In this document: piece by piece, positions 1 through 5,362 of the stretch
How positions within the stretch are numbered: the stretch's first letter is position 1
Layout: each line of letters starts with the position of its first letter
Virus record (IMG/VR): IMGVR_UViG_3300050034_000038
Span: 1-24,128 of that record
Length of the DNA: 24,128 nt
DNA from: a virus
Direction: 5' to 3' (one strand)
The notes under the pieces: model-generated
The model's database searches: none
Seen by the model: the letters and a program-made list of their open reading frames with translations, nothing else
What the model was told of the DNA's origin: nothing
Position numbers and translations under genes: made by a program

Positions 1-34
1 AACAACAAATAAATAAAGGCGGTGCTTAAAATGA
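1..34 (+). promoter_or_regulatory. Downstream end of a repeated early leader
   Basis: The first 34 bases match 904-937 exactly. That later copy is the leader and start codon of another cassette in this arm. The window therefore begins just downstream of a fifth promoter-leader cassette whose promoter lies to the left. The leader carries the AAAGGCGGTGCTT ribosome binding site seen in the other cassettes. Confidence 0.75.
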
Positions 35-204
35 TAAAAACAGCTTATTTAACAGTAGAGGATATTGATTACCTTAGATTTTTACTTGCAGATAGAAAAT
101 CATTTTTATTAACTGATAAGTCACAACCAACAGACTATGTAGAATTAAATGATTTGAAATGTATAGAATATGCGCTAGAATTAGCAAAAAAAGGAGTTGT
201 ATAA
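31..204 (+). CDS. Small hypothetical early protein (57 aa)
   Basis: This is a 57-residue soluble acidic/basic mixed protein with no recognised domain. The sequence looks alpha-helical (VEDIDYLRFLLADRK at the start, IEYALELAKKG at the end). I take the ATG at 31 rather than the GTG nine bases earlier, because the GTG lies inside the ribosome binding site AAAGGCGGTG. It is the first gene of a cassette and its last codons carry the AAAGGAG site for the next gene, which starts right after its stop. The position in a cluster of tiny promoter-led genes suggests an early host-takeover or accessory role, but nothing in the sequence shows a function. Confidence 0.75.
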   Translation: MIKTAYLTVEDIDYLRFLLADRKSFLLTDKSQPTDYVELNDLKCIEYALELAKKGVV

Positions 205-327
205 ATGGTAAATATTTCATTTGAAAAATTAAAAAGAGATTTAAAAAAAATGGGTTGGGGAGAAGTTGAAATTGAAGCAATAATATGCGCTGTTTGTAGA
301 GATGAAAAAATATATGTTACTGCATAA
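205..327 (+). CDS. Small hypothetical early protein (40 aa)
   Basis: A 40-residue reading frame starts at the ATG directly after the stop of the preceding gene, with AAAGGAG eight bases upstream inside that gene. The two are probably translationally coupled. The protein begins MVNISFEKLKRDL and contains a CAVC pair near its end, too little to call a metal site. No family is recognised. The canonical ribosome binding site and tight spacing support it as real despite its size. Confidence 0.6.
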   Translation: MVNISFEKLKRDLKKMGWGEVEIEAIICAVCRDEKIYVTA

Positions 328-346
328 AAAAAGGGAGGAATTAATT

Positions 347-505
347 ATGAAAAAGCAATCAAGAACTTGTCCTATATGTGGAAAAATTTACACAGATTAT
401 CCTGCTCTTTCTAGAACAGATAATTACACCGATATTTGTCCTCAATGTGGAATAAATGAAGCAATGGAAAAATACACCAATAAAGTATTCCTGCCAAAAC
501 ATTAA
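347..505 (+). CDS. Small zinc-ribbon protein (52 aa)
   Basis: The 52-residue protein has two CxxC knuckles, CPIC at residues 8-11 and CPQC at about 31-34, with a conserved-looking YPALSRTDN stretch between them. This arrangement is typical of small phage zinc-ribbon proteins. It probably binds one zinc ion, and its target is unknown. The ATG at 347 is chosen over upstream starts because AAGGGAGGAA sits seven bases before it. It is the last gene of the first cassette and is followed by a hairpin terminator. Similar short zinc-ribbon proteins are common in Firmicute phages, from general knowledge, but no specific role is assigned. Confidence 0.8.
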   Translation: MKKQSRTCPICGKIYTDYPALSRTDNYTDICPQCGINEAMEKYTNKVFLPKH

Positions 506-544
506 AGGCATGGATAAAAGGATTTAGTTTTGCTGAATAAATTA

Positions 545-570
545 AAGGTCCGTTTGGGCCTTATTTTTTT
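545..570 (+). terminator. Rho-independent terminator
   Basis: AAGGTCC-GTTT-GGGCCTT forms a seven-pair stem (one G-T wobble) followed by ATTTTTTT. It ends the first plus-strand cassette about 40 bases after the zinc-ribbon gene. Confidence 0.85.
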
Positions 571-610
571 ATCTTTAAACCCATTTTAACCCTGCAATTT
601 ACCCATTCAT

Positions 611-645
611 CCCCTGTTTACTTTGGTGACTATTCATGGTAATAT
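611..645 (+). promoter_or_regulatory. Early promoter A with internal operator
   Basis: The -35 TTTACT (617-622), a 17-base spacer and the -10 TAATAT (640-645) fit a vegetative sigma promoter. The quasi-palindrome GTTTACTTTGGTGAC (616-630) overlaps the -35 and the spacer. It is preceded by ACCCATTCATCCCCT, also present in copy D and nearly so in B. The leader then reads into AAAGGCGGTGCTT ahead of the gene at 686. Confidence 0.75.
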
Positions 646-685
646 GTATACATGGTAAACAAATAAAGAAAGGCGGTGCTTTCAA

Positions 686-829
686 ATGGAAAAAGAATAT
701 ATTGAAATGATGATAAAAAATTTAAATAAAAGTTTAGTTGAAGTTACAAGATTTATTGATGAAGTTAGCAGAAAAGCAATAGAAACTCAAATTACAATGT
801 ACAAAAATAGATTAAAGGAAATAAAATAA
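686..829 (+). CDS. Small helical hypothetical protein (47 aa)
   Basis: This 47-residue protein has no recognised family. Its heptad-like pattern of I/L/V/M residues throughout suggests one long helix or coiled coil, with many lysines and glutamates. The ATG at 686 lies a few bases after AAAGGCGGTGCTT. It is the only gene of its cassette: promoter A lies upstream and promoter B begins shortly after its stop. Such single-gene cassettes are the repeating unit of this arm. Confidence 0.7.
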   Translation: MEKEYIEMMIKNLNKSLVEVTRFIDEVSRKAIETQITMYKNRLKEIK

Positions 830-853
830 TAACTATCCAATACACCCATTCAT

Positions 854-888
854 CTCCTGTTGCAAAAGGTAACAGGAAGAGTTAATAT
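854..888 (+). promoter_or_regulatory. Early promoter B with internal operator
   Basis: The -35 TTGCAA (860-865), 17-base spacer and -10 TAATAT (883-888) form the promoter. The quasi-palindrome GTTGCAAAAGGTAAC is at 859-873, in the same register as in promoter A. No terminator is seen between the preceding gene and this promoter. Confidence 0.75.
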
Positions 889-933
889 GTATATATAGAG
901 AAGAACAACAAATAAATAAAGGCGGTGCTTAAA

Positions 934-1113
934 ATGAAAAAAATATTAACTTTTACTGAATACTTAATGGGAAACGCAAGTTACACAAAGTTACAAATTG
1001 CTTCAAAGGAAACACCTTACAAACAGTTTGTTATTGGAATGAAAGATGGTTCTGAAATTGCTATCGATATTGACACATATAAAAAGGTAAAAAATTATTT
1101 AGAAAGATGTTAA
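934..1113 (+). CDS. Small hypothetical protein (59 aa)
   Basis: A 59-residue protein begins MKKILTFTEYLMG, with a central segment (FVIGMKDGSEIAIDIDTYKK) that reads as two beta strands and a turn. No family is recognised. The start is the ATG at 934, after the shared AAAGGCGGTGCTT leader; the in-frame GTG at 925 is part of that ribosome binding site. It is first in a cassette with the membrane-anchored protein at 1146, 32 bases downstream. Confidence 0.75.
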   Translation: MKKILTFTEYLMGNASYTKLQIASKETPYKQFVIGMKDGSEIAIDIDTYKKVKNYLERC

Positions 1114-1145
1114 ATTCCCCAAATAAAAATTAGGAGGTAATTAAA

Positions 1146-1700
1146 ATGAAAAAATTATTAAAAATATTAAAAATTGCAGGTATCTCAATAGGCGGATTAT
1201 TTATATTCTTATGTATAATTGCTGTAGTAACCGCTCCAAAAACTCCTTTAACAAATGTAAAGGTGGCCAGTAAACCAAAGGTTGTTGCTAAGGCATTAAC
1301 TCCTTCAACAAATGTAAAGGTGGCCAGTAAACCAAAGGTTGTTGCTAAGGCATTAACTCCTGCGCAAATAGCGGCACAGAAAAAAGCCGCAGCTTTTAAA
1401 ATTTATTTAGCTAAACAACAAGCACAATATACTGCTTTCATAACTTGGTATAATTCCCAGGTAAACCCTAACACATACGAATGTGCAAGTTTAGACAGTT
1501 TAGTAAAAGCAAATTTAAATGATGCTTCAAGTTTTCAGTTTGTCTCTGCAACAACAGACGTTGATATAAATAGTACTTACTTTACTATTAAAATGGTATA
1601 TAGAGCAAAAAATGAATTTGGCGCTTATATCCTGCAAAATGTTTCAGCAAAAGCTGTAATGTCTACGAATGAAATTACAATAACTGGACAAAATAATTAA
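1146..1700 (+). CDS. Membrane-anchored exported protein with tandem repeat
   Basis: The N-terminus has lysines followed by a hydrophobic segment at about residues 10-30 (GISIGGLFIFLCIIAVVTA), a signal anchor. A lysine/alanine-rich linker with two identical 18-residue blocks (TNVKVASKPKVVAKALTP) follows. After an alanine/lysine helix there is a C-terminal domain of about 80 residues starting near YECASLDSLVKANLNDASS. That domain resembles small secreted domains found near mobile elements in Firmicutes, from memory and without a firm family name. The protein is probably held on the outer face of the cytoplasmic membrane, where it could act on the infected cell surface. A good AGGAGG site precedes the ATG, and a terminator overlaps the stop codon. 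Confidence 0.8.
   Translation: MKKLLKILKIAGISIGGLFIFLCIIAVVTAPKTPLTNVKVASKPKVVAKALTPSTNVKVASKPKVVAKALTPAQIAAQKKAAAFKIYLAKQQAQYTAFITWYNSQVNPNTYECASLDSLVKANLNDASSFQFVSATTDVDINSTYFTIKMVYRAKNEFGAYILQNVSAKAVMSTNEITITGQNN
1241..1354 (+). repeat. 57-bp in-frame tandem duplication
   Basis: Two copies of a 57-base unit (1241-1297 and 1298-1354) differ at only about one base (T versus C at the start of the AACAAATG block), and a 7-base partial third copy follows. The unit encodes 19 residues in the linker of the membrane-anchored protein. The near-identity indicates a recent duplication. Confidence 0.9.
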
Positions 1701-1721
1701 AGGGTTTAGGCCCTTTTTTTT
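1699..1721 (+). terminator. Rho-independent terminator
   Basis: AAAGGG-TTTAGG-CCCTTT stem with a run of eight T. It overlaps the stop codon of the membrane-anchored protein gene. The small gene at 1734 lies just beyond, so some read-through is expected. Confidence 0.8.
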
Positions 1722-1733
1722 AGAGGAGGTTTT

Positions 1734-1817
1734 ATGAATATTAAAATTCTTTTAGGAATTGTTTTATTCTTTGTATTATTAGTTGTTTCATCTGGTTATT
1801 GGTTGTTATATTTGTGA
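1734..1817 (+). CDS. Single-pass membrane peptide (27 aa)
   Basis: A 27-residue peptide consists almost wholly of hydrophobic residues (MNIKILLGIVLFFVLLVVSS followed by GYWLLYL), enough for one transmembrane helix. AGAGGAGG sits four bases before the ATG, a strong site that argues for real translation. It lies between two terminators and has no promoter of its own that I can see, so it would be read by leakage past the upstream terminator. The function is unknown. Confidence 0.6.
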   Translation: MNIKILLGIVLFFVLLVVSSGYWLLYL

Positions 1818-1838
1818 AGAGCAGAAATGCTCTTTTTC
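1817..1838 (+). terminator. Rho-independent terminator
   Basis: AAGAGCA-GAAA-TGCTCTT is a perfect seven-pair stem with a GAAA tetraloop followed by TTTTT. It starts at the last base of the TGA stop of the membrane peptide. Confidence 0.9.
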
Positions 1839-1867
1839 CTTTTAAACCCTTTAAATTACCCATAACT

Positions 1868-1902
1868 TGCTTGTTGCCATAGGTAACGCTCTATGGTATA
1901 CT
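1868..1902 (+). promoter_or_regulatory. Early promoter C with internal operator
   Basis: The -35 TTGCCA (1874-1879), 17-base spacer and -10 TATACT (1897-1902) make this the best consensus match of the set. The quasi-palindrome GTTGCCATAGGTAAC (1873-1887) is also its most symmetric early copy. Confidence 0.8.
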
Positions 1903-1945
1903 GTATATAGTAGCAAAGGGAAATTTAAAAAAGGCGGTGTTGAAT

Positions 1946-2104
1946 ATGAAAGTATCATATAAAAAATATTATCAATTCAAAGGAATGTTTACAGTAAGTG
2001 CTAAAATCGTTATGGTTCATCCAAGTGGAAGAATTTTATTAGACAATGGTGATACTGTTATAAAAATAAACACAAAATATTATGGTGTGGAGATGGGATA
2101 TTAA
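1946..2104 (+). CDS. Small hypothetical protein (52 aa)
   Basis: This basic 52-residue protein is rich in tyrosine and lysine at the start and in beta-type residues later (TVSAKIVMVHPSGRILLDNGD). It may fold as a small beta barrel, but no family is recognised. The ATG follows AAAAAAGGCGGTGTTGAAT, a variant of the shared leader. Its stop codon overlaps the next start (TAATG), indicating coupled translation. Confidence 0.7.
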   Translation: MKVSYKKYYQFKGMFTVSAKIVMVHPSGRILLDNGDTVIKINTKYYGVEMGY

Positions 2105-2250
2105 TGGAAATTGAAGAAATGGGTTTCGTTTCAAAAGAGGCAGCTATTTCTTGGGCCAATGAGCAAAAAGAATTAGATTCAAATTTCAGTTATTTCTTGG
2201 AAGGTTTCTGTTTTGAAGGTGACTATATGATTGGATATTATTTTAATTAA
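2104..2250 (+). CDS. Small acidic hypothetical protein (48 aa)
   Basis: A 48-residue acidic protein (MEIEEMGFVSKEAAISWANE at the start) with an aromatic C-terminus (GDYMIGYYFN). Its start overlaps the stop of the preceding gene by one base, and GGAGATGGG upstream supplies the ribosome binding site. No family is recognised. The acidic character next to a basic partner could reflect a complex, which is only a guess. Confidence 0.65.
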   Translation: MEIEEMGFVSKEAAISWANEQKELDSNFSYFLEGFCFEGDYMIGYYFN

Positions 2251-2271
2251 ACATCCAACTTACCCATTCAT

Positions 2272-2306
2272 CCCCTGTTTACTTAGGTAACGAATTATGG
2301 TATACT
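2272..2306 (+). promoter_or_regulatory. Early promoter D with internal operator
   Basis: The -35 TTTACT (2278-2283), 17-base spacer and -10 TATACT (2301-2306) form the promoter. The quasi-palindrome GTTTACTTAGGTAAC is at 2277-2291. The upstream TTACCCATTCATCCCCTGTTTACT matches promoter A almost perfectly. Confidence 0.8.
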
Positions 2307-2350
2307 ATAGATAGTGGAAGAGGGAAAAATAAGAAAGGCGGTGCTTATAA

Positions 2351-2539
2351 ATGAGAAAATCAAAATTAGATCAGAGTGTATGGATGGATGAAAATGGTGA
2401 CATAGCAAATGTAGAAAAAATAGTAAATGGAGGTTATTATGCAAGAACAGATAAATACGATTTCGAAGCTGAAGATGAAGAGGAAATGTCAAGAATTTTA
2501 AAAGCCTACGGATTTGAATTTAATGGTTATGAAAACTAA
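2351..2539 (+). CDS. Small acidic hypothetical protein (62 aa)
   Basis: A 62-residue protein has a charged N-terminus, a likely beta hairpin in the middle (IVNGGYYARTDKYDF) and an acidic stretch, EAEDEEEMSRILKAYGFE, near the end. Overall it is strongly acidic, a trait shared by many phage proteins that bind host enzymes or mimic DNA, though nothing here proves that. The ATG follows AAAGGCGGTGCTTATAA. It is first in a two-gene cassette driven by promoter D. Confidence 0.75.
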   Translation: MRKSKLDQSVWMDENGDIANVEKIVNGGYYARTDKYDFEAEDEEEMSRILKAYGFEFNGYEN

Positions 2540-2562
2540 AAAAAAATAAAGGAGTGTTAAAA

Positions 2563-2790
2563 ATGGAAAAGATAATTGCAAGAGTAAAAAATATAGTTGA
2601 TGTTATGGAAATTGGTACAAGAAATTTAGGTTCACAAGAAATGATTGATTTTTATAAAAGTGCATGGTGTAAAAGAGAATTAAATCAATTACATGCTTTA
2701 TTATTTGCTTTAGAATGTATAGACGAAAAGTTAGATTTATTTATTACTTATTCACCTTTAGAAGTACATGGATTGCAAGGTGTGGTATAA
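2563..2790 (+). CDS. Small helical hypothetical protein (75 aa)
   Basis: This 75-residue protein is predicted mostly helical, with two cysteines (SAWCKREL and LECIDEK) too far apart for a knuckle. No family is recognised. The ATG at 2563 is preceded by AAAGGAGTG at good spacing; the GTG nine bases earlier lies in that site. It is the last gene of the plus-strand arm and faces the late operon across the terminator at 2807-2863. Confidence 0.75.
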   Translation: MEKIIARVKNIVDVMEIGTRNLGSQEMIDFYKSAWCKRELNQLHALLFALECIDEKLDLFITYSPLEVHGLQGVV

Positions 2791-2806
2791 TAAAATGGTA
2801 ATCAGA

Positions 2807-2863
2807 CGCATATTCAGAAAAAAAATAACTCATGTTTGCCTCGTGAGTTATTTTTTTATGCGT
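2807..2863. terminator. Bidirectional terminator between the two arms
   Basis: The core stem AATAACTCATG / CGTGAGTTATT (2824-2834 and 2842-2852, loop TTTGCCT) is flanked by an A-run and a T-run, so it works on both strands. An outer ACGCATA/TATGCGT pair (2807-2813 and 2857-2863) extends it. It ends the plus-strand early arm and, from the other side, the late operon, overlapping the stop of the sigma factor gene. Confidence 0.93.
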
Positions 2864-3419
2864 TATATAATTTGTTCTTAATTCGTTTGTGCGCTTTGTT
2901 TAAAAGTCTGCTTACATAACTCTGTGAAAATCCTGTCATCTTTGCTATGTCTGGCTGATTAAATTCCTTCATATAAAGTTCTACTACAATTTTTTGCTTT
3001 GGTGGTATATTTTTTATTGCCTCTCTGATTGTCTCCTGCTCAATCCAATCTTGAACATTGTTATTACTTGAGAATTTATTTTGTATCAAATCCCACATAT
3101 CATAATCACTATCCATGTGGTTCTTCCCATAATTAGACAAGTCAGAAATTGGTACCGTCATTATTGTATGTCTTTGTGTTCTTAAAGCCATAAGAATTTC
3201 ATTTTGAATAATAAACCCGACATAAGAACTAAATTTTACATTTCTTTCTGGTTTAAAATGTTTTGCTGCTTTTGTTAAACCTAATAGGCAATGGCTTAAT
3301 ATATCATCATAATCTAAACTAGTTTTTAGTTTCCATCTTGCTGCAAAAAAGTGACCTAATTTATAATTATCCTCAATTAACTTAATTTGTTCTTTTGTTA
3401 GTGCCATTGCCTTTGCCAT
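2856..3419 (-). CDS. Phage sigma-70 family RNA polymerase sigma factor
   Basis: The 187-residue protein has a region 2-like block at about residues 35-80 (YDDILSHCLLGLTKAAKHF, then KFSSYVGFIIQNEILMALR), the core-binding and -10 recognition helices. A region 4-like helix-turn-helix lies at about 132-182 (QPDIAKMTGFSQSYVSRLLN) for -35 contact. It is short, as expected for alternative sigma factors lacking regions 1 and 3. AGGAGG lies seven bases before the ATG. It would redirect host RNA polymerase to chosen promoters. It is the last gene of the late operon, 14 bases after the holin-like gene, an odd place for a regulator. Its targets are not shown by the sequence; the duplicated leader elements are the best candidates. 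Confidence 0.88.
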   Translation of the reverse strand: MAKAMALTKEQIKLIEDNYKLGHFFAARWKLKTSLDYDDILSHCLLGLTKAAKHFKPERNVKFSSYVGFIIQNEILMALRTQRHTIMTVPISDLSNYGKNHMDSDYDMWDLIQNKFSSNNNVQDWIEQETIREAIKNIPPKQKIVVELYMKEFNQPDIAKMTGFSQSYVSRLLNKAHKRIKNKLYNA

Positions 3420-3433
3420 TATTTTTCCTCCTG

Positions 3434-3847
3434 CTATTTTTCTTTTGGTGTTTCTATTGGTGGTTCTTGTTTAATTTCTACTGGTGGTATTTCTAATTTC
3501 TGTAATGTATTTTCTTCCTCTGGTGTTGGTTCTGGTTCTACTGTCAAGGTTGCATTTACTTCTGGTGTTGGTGTTGGTTCTGGTTCTGGTTCTGGTGTTG
3601 GTTCTGGTATTGGTTCTGATTGGATAAAGTTAGTTACACCAGAATATAATCCAACTGCTCCAAGTCCAAGTTCTAATCCAAATATTCCAACTTGTGCAAT
3701 ATCCATATTTTTTATATAGAAATAACAAAGTATTTCTGCAATTACAATTGAAACAAATGGCATATATTTATTTGGTATTGCTGTCTGCTTCATTGCTTGA
3801 ACTAATGCAACAATTATTGGTAATAAAATGATTGAATAATTATTCAT
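3434..3847 (-). CDS. Putative holin with proline/glutamate-rich tail
   Basis: The 137-residue protein has three hydrophobic segments in its first 75 residues: SIILLPIIVALVQAM, then FVSIVIAEILCYFYI, then VGIFGLELGLGAVGLYSG. A cytoplasmic-looking tail rich in PEP and PTP repeats and glutamate follows (about residues 80-137). Three membrane segments and a position directly after the endolysin gene fit a class I holin that permeabilises the membrane at lysis. The start (LLPIIVALVQAMKQ) resembles Gram-positive phage holins from memory. The long Pro/Glu tail is unusual; holin tails are normally short and basic. AGGAGG precedes the ATG by eight bases. An alternative reading is a membrane anchor or spanin-like accessory. 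Confidence 0.7.
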   Translation of the reverse strand: MNNYSIILLPIIVALVQAMKQTAIPNKYMPFVSIVIAEILCYFYIKNMDIAQVGIFGLELGLGAVGLYSGVTNFIQSEPIPEPTPEPEPEPTPTPEVNATLTVEPEPTPEEENTLQKLEIPPVEIKQEPPIETPKEK

Positions 3848-3859
3848 ATCAAAATCCTC

Positions 3860-4807
3860 CTATTTTAAAAGTTTATCCCATGTTAATGTTCCAACAATTC
3901 CATCCGCTACTAATCCATTGAACTTCTGCCACAGTTTTACTTTGTCTGCTGTTATTTGTCCGAATATCCCATCAATAGCAGCGCCTACTCTAAATTGAAT
4001 TAATCTAGTTGGTACTGGTTCCGTATAAGGTAAACCACATAATGGTTTTGCAAATATTAATGCTGTTGTTTTTATACATTCTAAACCCCAAATTCCATCA
4101 ACTGTAATATCTTCAATTTGTTCAAATTGTTTTATTTTACTAATTGTTAGTGGACCTATTACACCATCTTTTACCAAACCTGCAAGTAGCATAATATTTA
4201 GATTTTTTTGAGCAGTATAAACAATTAAGTTCCCTGGTGTTATTGGAATAGGTGGAGTAATATTATTTAATACCGCTGTGTCAAAAATATCAAAACTTAC
4301 ATCATTGTAAATTCCATTTATTGTGCCAACTGATGAATATTGTATTCCTGCATATCCTCTGGTAGTAACTGGTAGTGTGTTTGGTTCTGGAACCCATATT
4401 TTATTTATTGCTATGCCAGTATGGTCTGCAATACTGTGAGGAGCATATATTATTAAATCAGAATTTTGCGCCATGAACTCTTTTATAAAACCATAATCTG
4501 TATTAATTATTATTTCATAATCTAAACAAGGTTTTAAATCTTGTTTTAAAACACCAACAGTTTTTATAAAATGTTGATACTCTGCTGTAGGGTCATTCGT
4601 TGCTGCAAAGTGATAAAATCCTACTAATAGACCTGCTGCCTTTGCACCTTGATATTGAGCAACCATTATTGGGTTAATATAGGATAGTCCTTCTGTGGCT
4701 TTTATATAAACCATTTGAATCCCATCATTTTTTACTTCTTCCCAATTTATAACAATTGTTCCAGAAAATACGTCTATTCCATGTTCATCTATAGCTTGAT
4801 AAGCCAT
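3860..4807 (-). CDS. Endolysin: GH25 lysozyme with peptidoglycan-binding repeats
   Basis: Residues 1 to about 185 are a glycoside hydrolase family 25 (Chalaropsis-type) muramidase: HGIDVF with Asp12, VYIKATEG, GFYHFA, and the catalytic DYE at 96-98. It should cut the MurNAc-GlcNAc bond of peptidoglycan. The C-terminal 110 residues hold two copies of a peptidoglycan-binding type 1 motif (VKDGVIGPLT/ITVDGIWG and AAIDGIFGQIT/LVADGIVGTLT). There is no signal peptide, so export depends on a holin, which fits the holin-like gene just downstream. GGGGGAG lies nine bases upstream of the ATG. Confidence 0.93.
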   Translation of the reverse strand: MAYQAIDEHGIDVFSGTIVINWEEVKNDGIQMVYIKATEGLSYINPIMVAQYQGAKAAGLLVGFYHFAATNDPTAEYQHFIKTVGVLKQDLKPCLDYEIIINTDYGFIKEFMAQNSDLIIYAPHSIADHTGIAINKIWVPEPNTLPVTTRGYAGIQYSSVGTINGIYNDVSFDIFDTAVLNNITPPIPITPGNLIVYTAQKNLNIMLLAGLVKDGVIGPLTISKIKQFEQIEDITVDGIWGLECIKTTALIFAKPLCGLPYTEPVPTRLIQFRVGAAIDGIFGQITADKVKLWQKFNGLVADGIVGTLTWDKLLK

Positions 4808-4808
4808 T

Positions 4809-5021
4809 TTATAATACTCCCCCTTCTTCTTCCATATCTGCTAATAATTCAAATATTTGCATATTGATTTTTGTAACTTTTTTCCTAAGTACCATAAATT
4901 CTAAGAATTGAGATTCAGTAATTTTGTCTACTCCCATCTTTTCAAAATCTTGTACTTTTGAAACACATAATTTTAATTTATCTCTTAATTCTTTTAATTG
5001 AAATTCTTTTTCTTTATCCAT
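4809..5021 (-). CDS. Small coiled-coil protein before the endolysin
   Basis: A 70-residue charged protein (MDKEKEFQLKELRDKLKL at the start) has a heptad pattern across most of its length, hence a likely coiled coil, and an acidic end (DMEEEGGVL). I take the ATG at 5021, preceded by GAGGAAG, rather than the ATG at 5039 that overlaps the end of the pump gene. The gap to the endolysin start is one base, so translation is probably coupled. Small helical proteins just upstream of endolysins occur in many Firmicute phages, some as tail or lysis accessories; no function can be fixed here. Confidence 0.7.
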   Translation of the reverse strand: MDKEKEFQLKELRDKLKLCVSKVQDFEKMGVDKITESQFLEFMVLRKKVTKINMQIFELLADMEEEGGVL

Positions 5022-5029
5022 AATCTTCC

Positions 5030-5347
5030 TCACTTGCATTTTATATTTAAAAATAGGACTCCTAAAATAATTAAAGAGATTGCTAATATTTTGGATATGC
5101 TTATTGATTCCTTAAATAACATAACTCCAATTATCGTTATTGCTACTGTCCCTATACCACTCCACAAAGCGTAAGCTAGTCCTACATCAATTTTATTAAG
5201 TGCGTAGTTAAAACATATTAAACTGATTGCATAAAACAAAATCATGAAAAAGGAGATTGTAAAACTTTTAAACCCATCAGACATTTTTGTTAATGTAGTT
5301 GATGCAACTTCAAATGCAATTGCTAAATACAATAATATCCAATACAT
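5030..5347 (-). CDS. Small multidrug resistance (SMR) family transporter
   Basis: The 105-residue, four-helix membrane protein matches the SMR/EmrE family in length and motifs. These include the membrane-embedded glutamate at residue 13 (AIAFEVASTTLTK, equivalent to EmrE Glu14 that couples proton and substrate), Trp62 in AYALWSGIGTV, and a C-terminal helix ILAISLIILGVLFLN. Family members work as antiparallel dimers that exchange protons for cationic drugs or guanidinium-type metabolites. The WSGIGTV motif favours the Qac/Emr type but does not settle the substrate. It has its own AAAAGGAG site and lies in line with late genes, 15 bases after a carbohydrate-binding-like gene. It is a cargo (moron-like) gene, unless the phage uses it in lysis. 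Confidence 0.93.
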   Translation of the reverse strand: MYWILLYLAIAFEVASTTLTKMSDGFKSFTISFFMILFYAISLICFNYALNKIDVGLAYALWSGIGTVAITIIGVMLFKESISISKILAISLIILGVLFLNIKCK

Positions 5348-5362
5348 TCTATTTTCTCCTTT

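Noticed and set aside
600-2310. The repeated promoter blocks as a CRISPR array
   Set aside because: Spacing is irregular and large, repeats carry promoter boxes, and genes lie between them.
2795-2881. Short plus-strand frame after the last early gene
   Set aside because: It runs through the bidirectional terminator and into the sigma gene, with no ribosome site.
3500-3620. Repeated GGTTCTGG-like bases as a regulatory repeat
   Set aside because: They are explained by the Pro/Glu-rich coding sequence of the holin-like gene.
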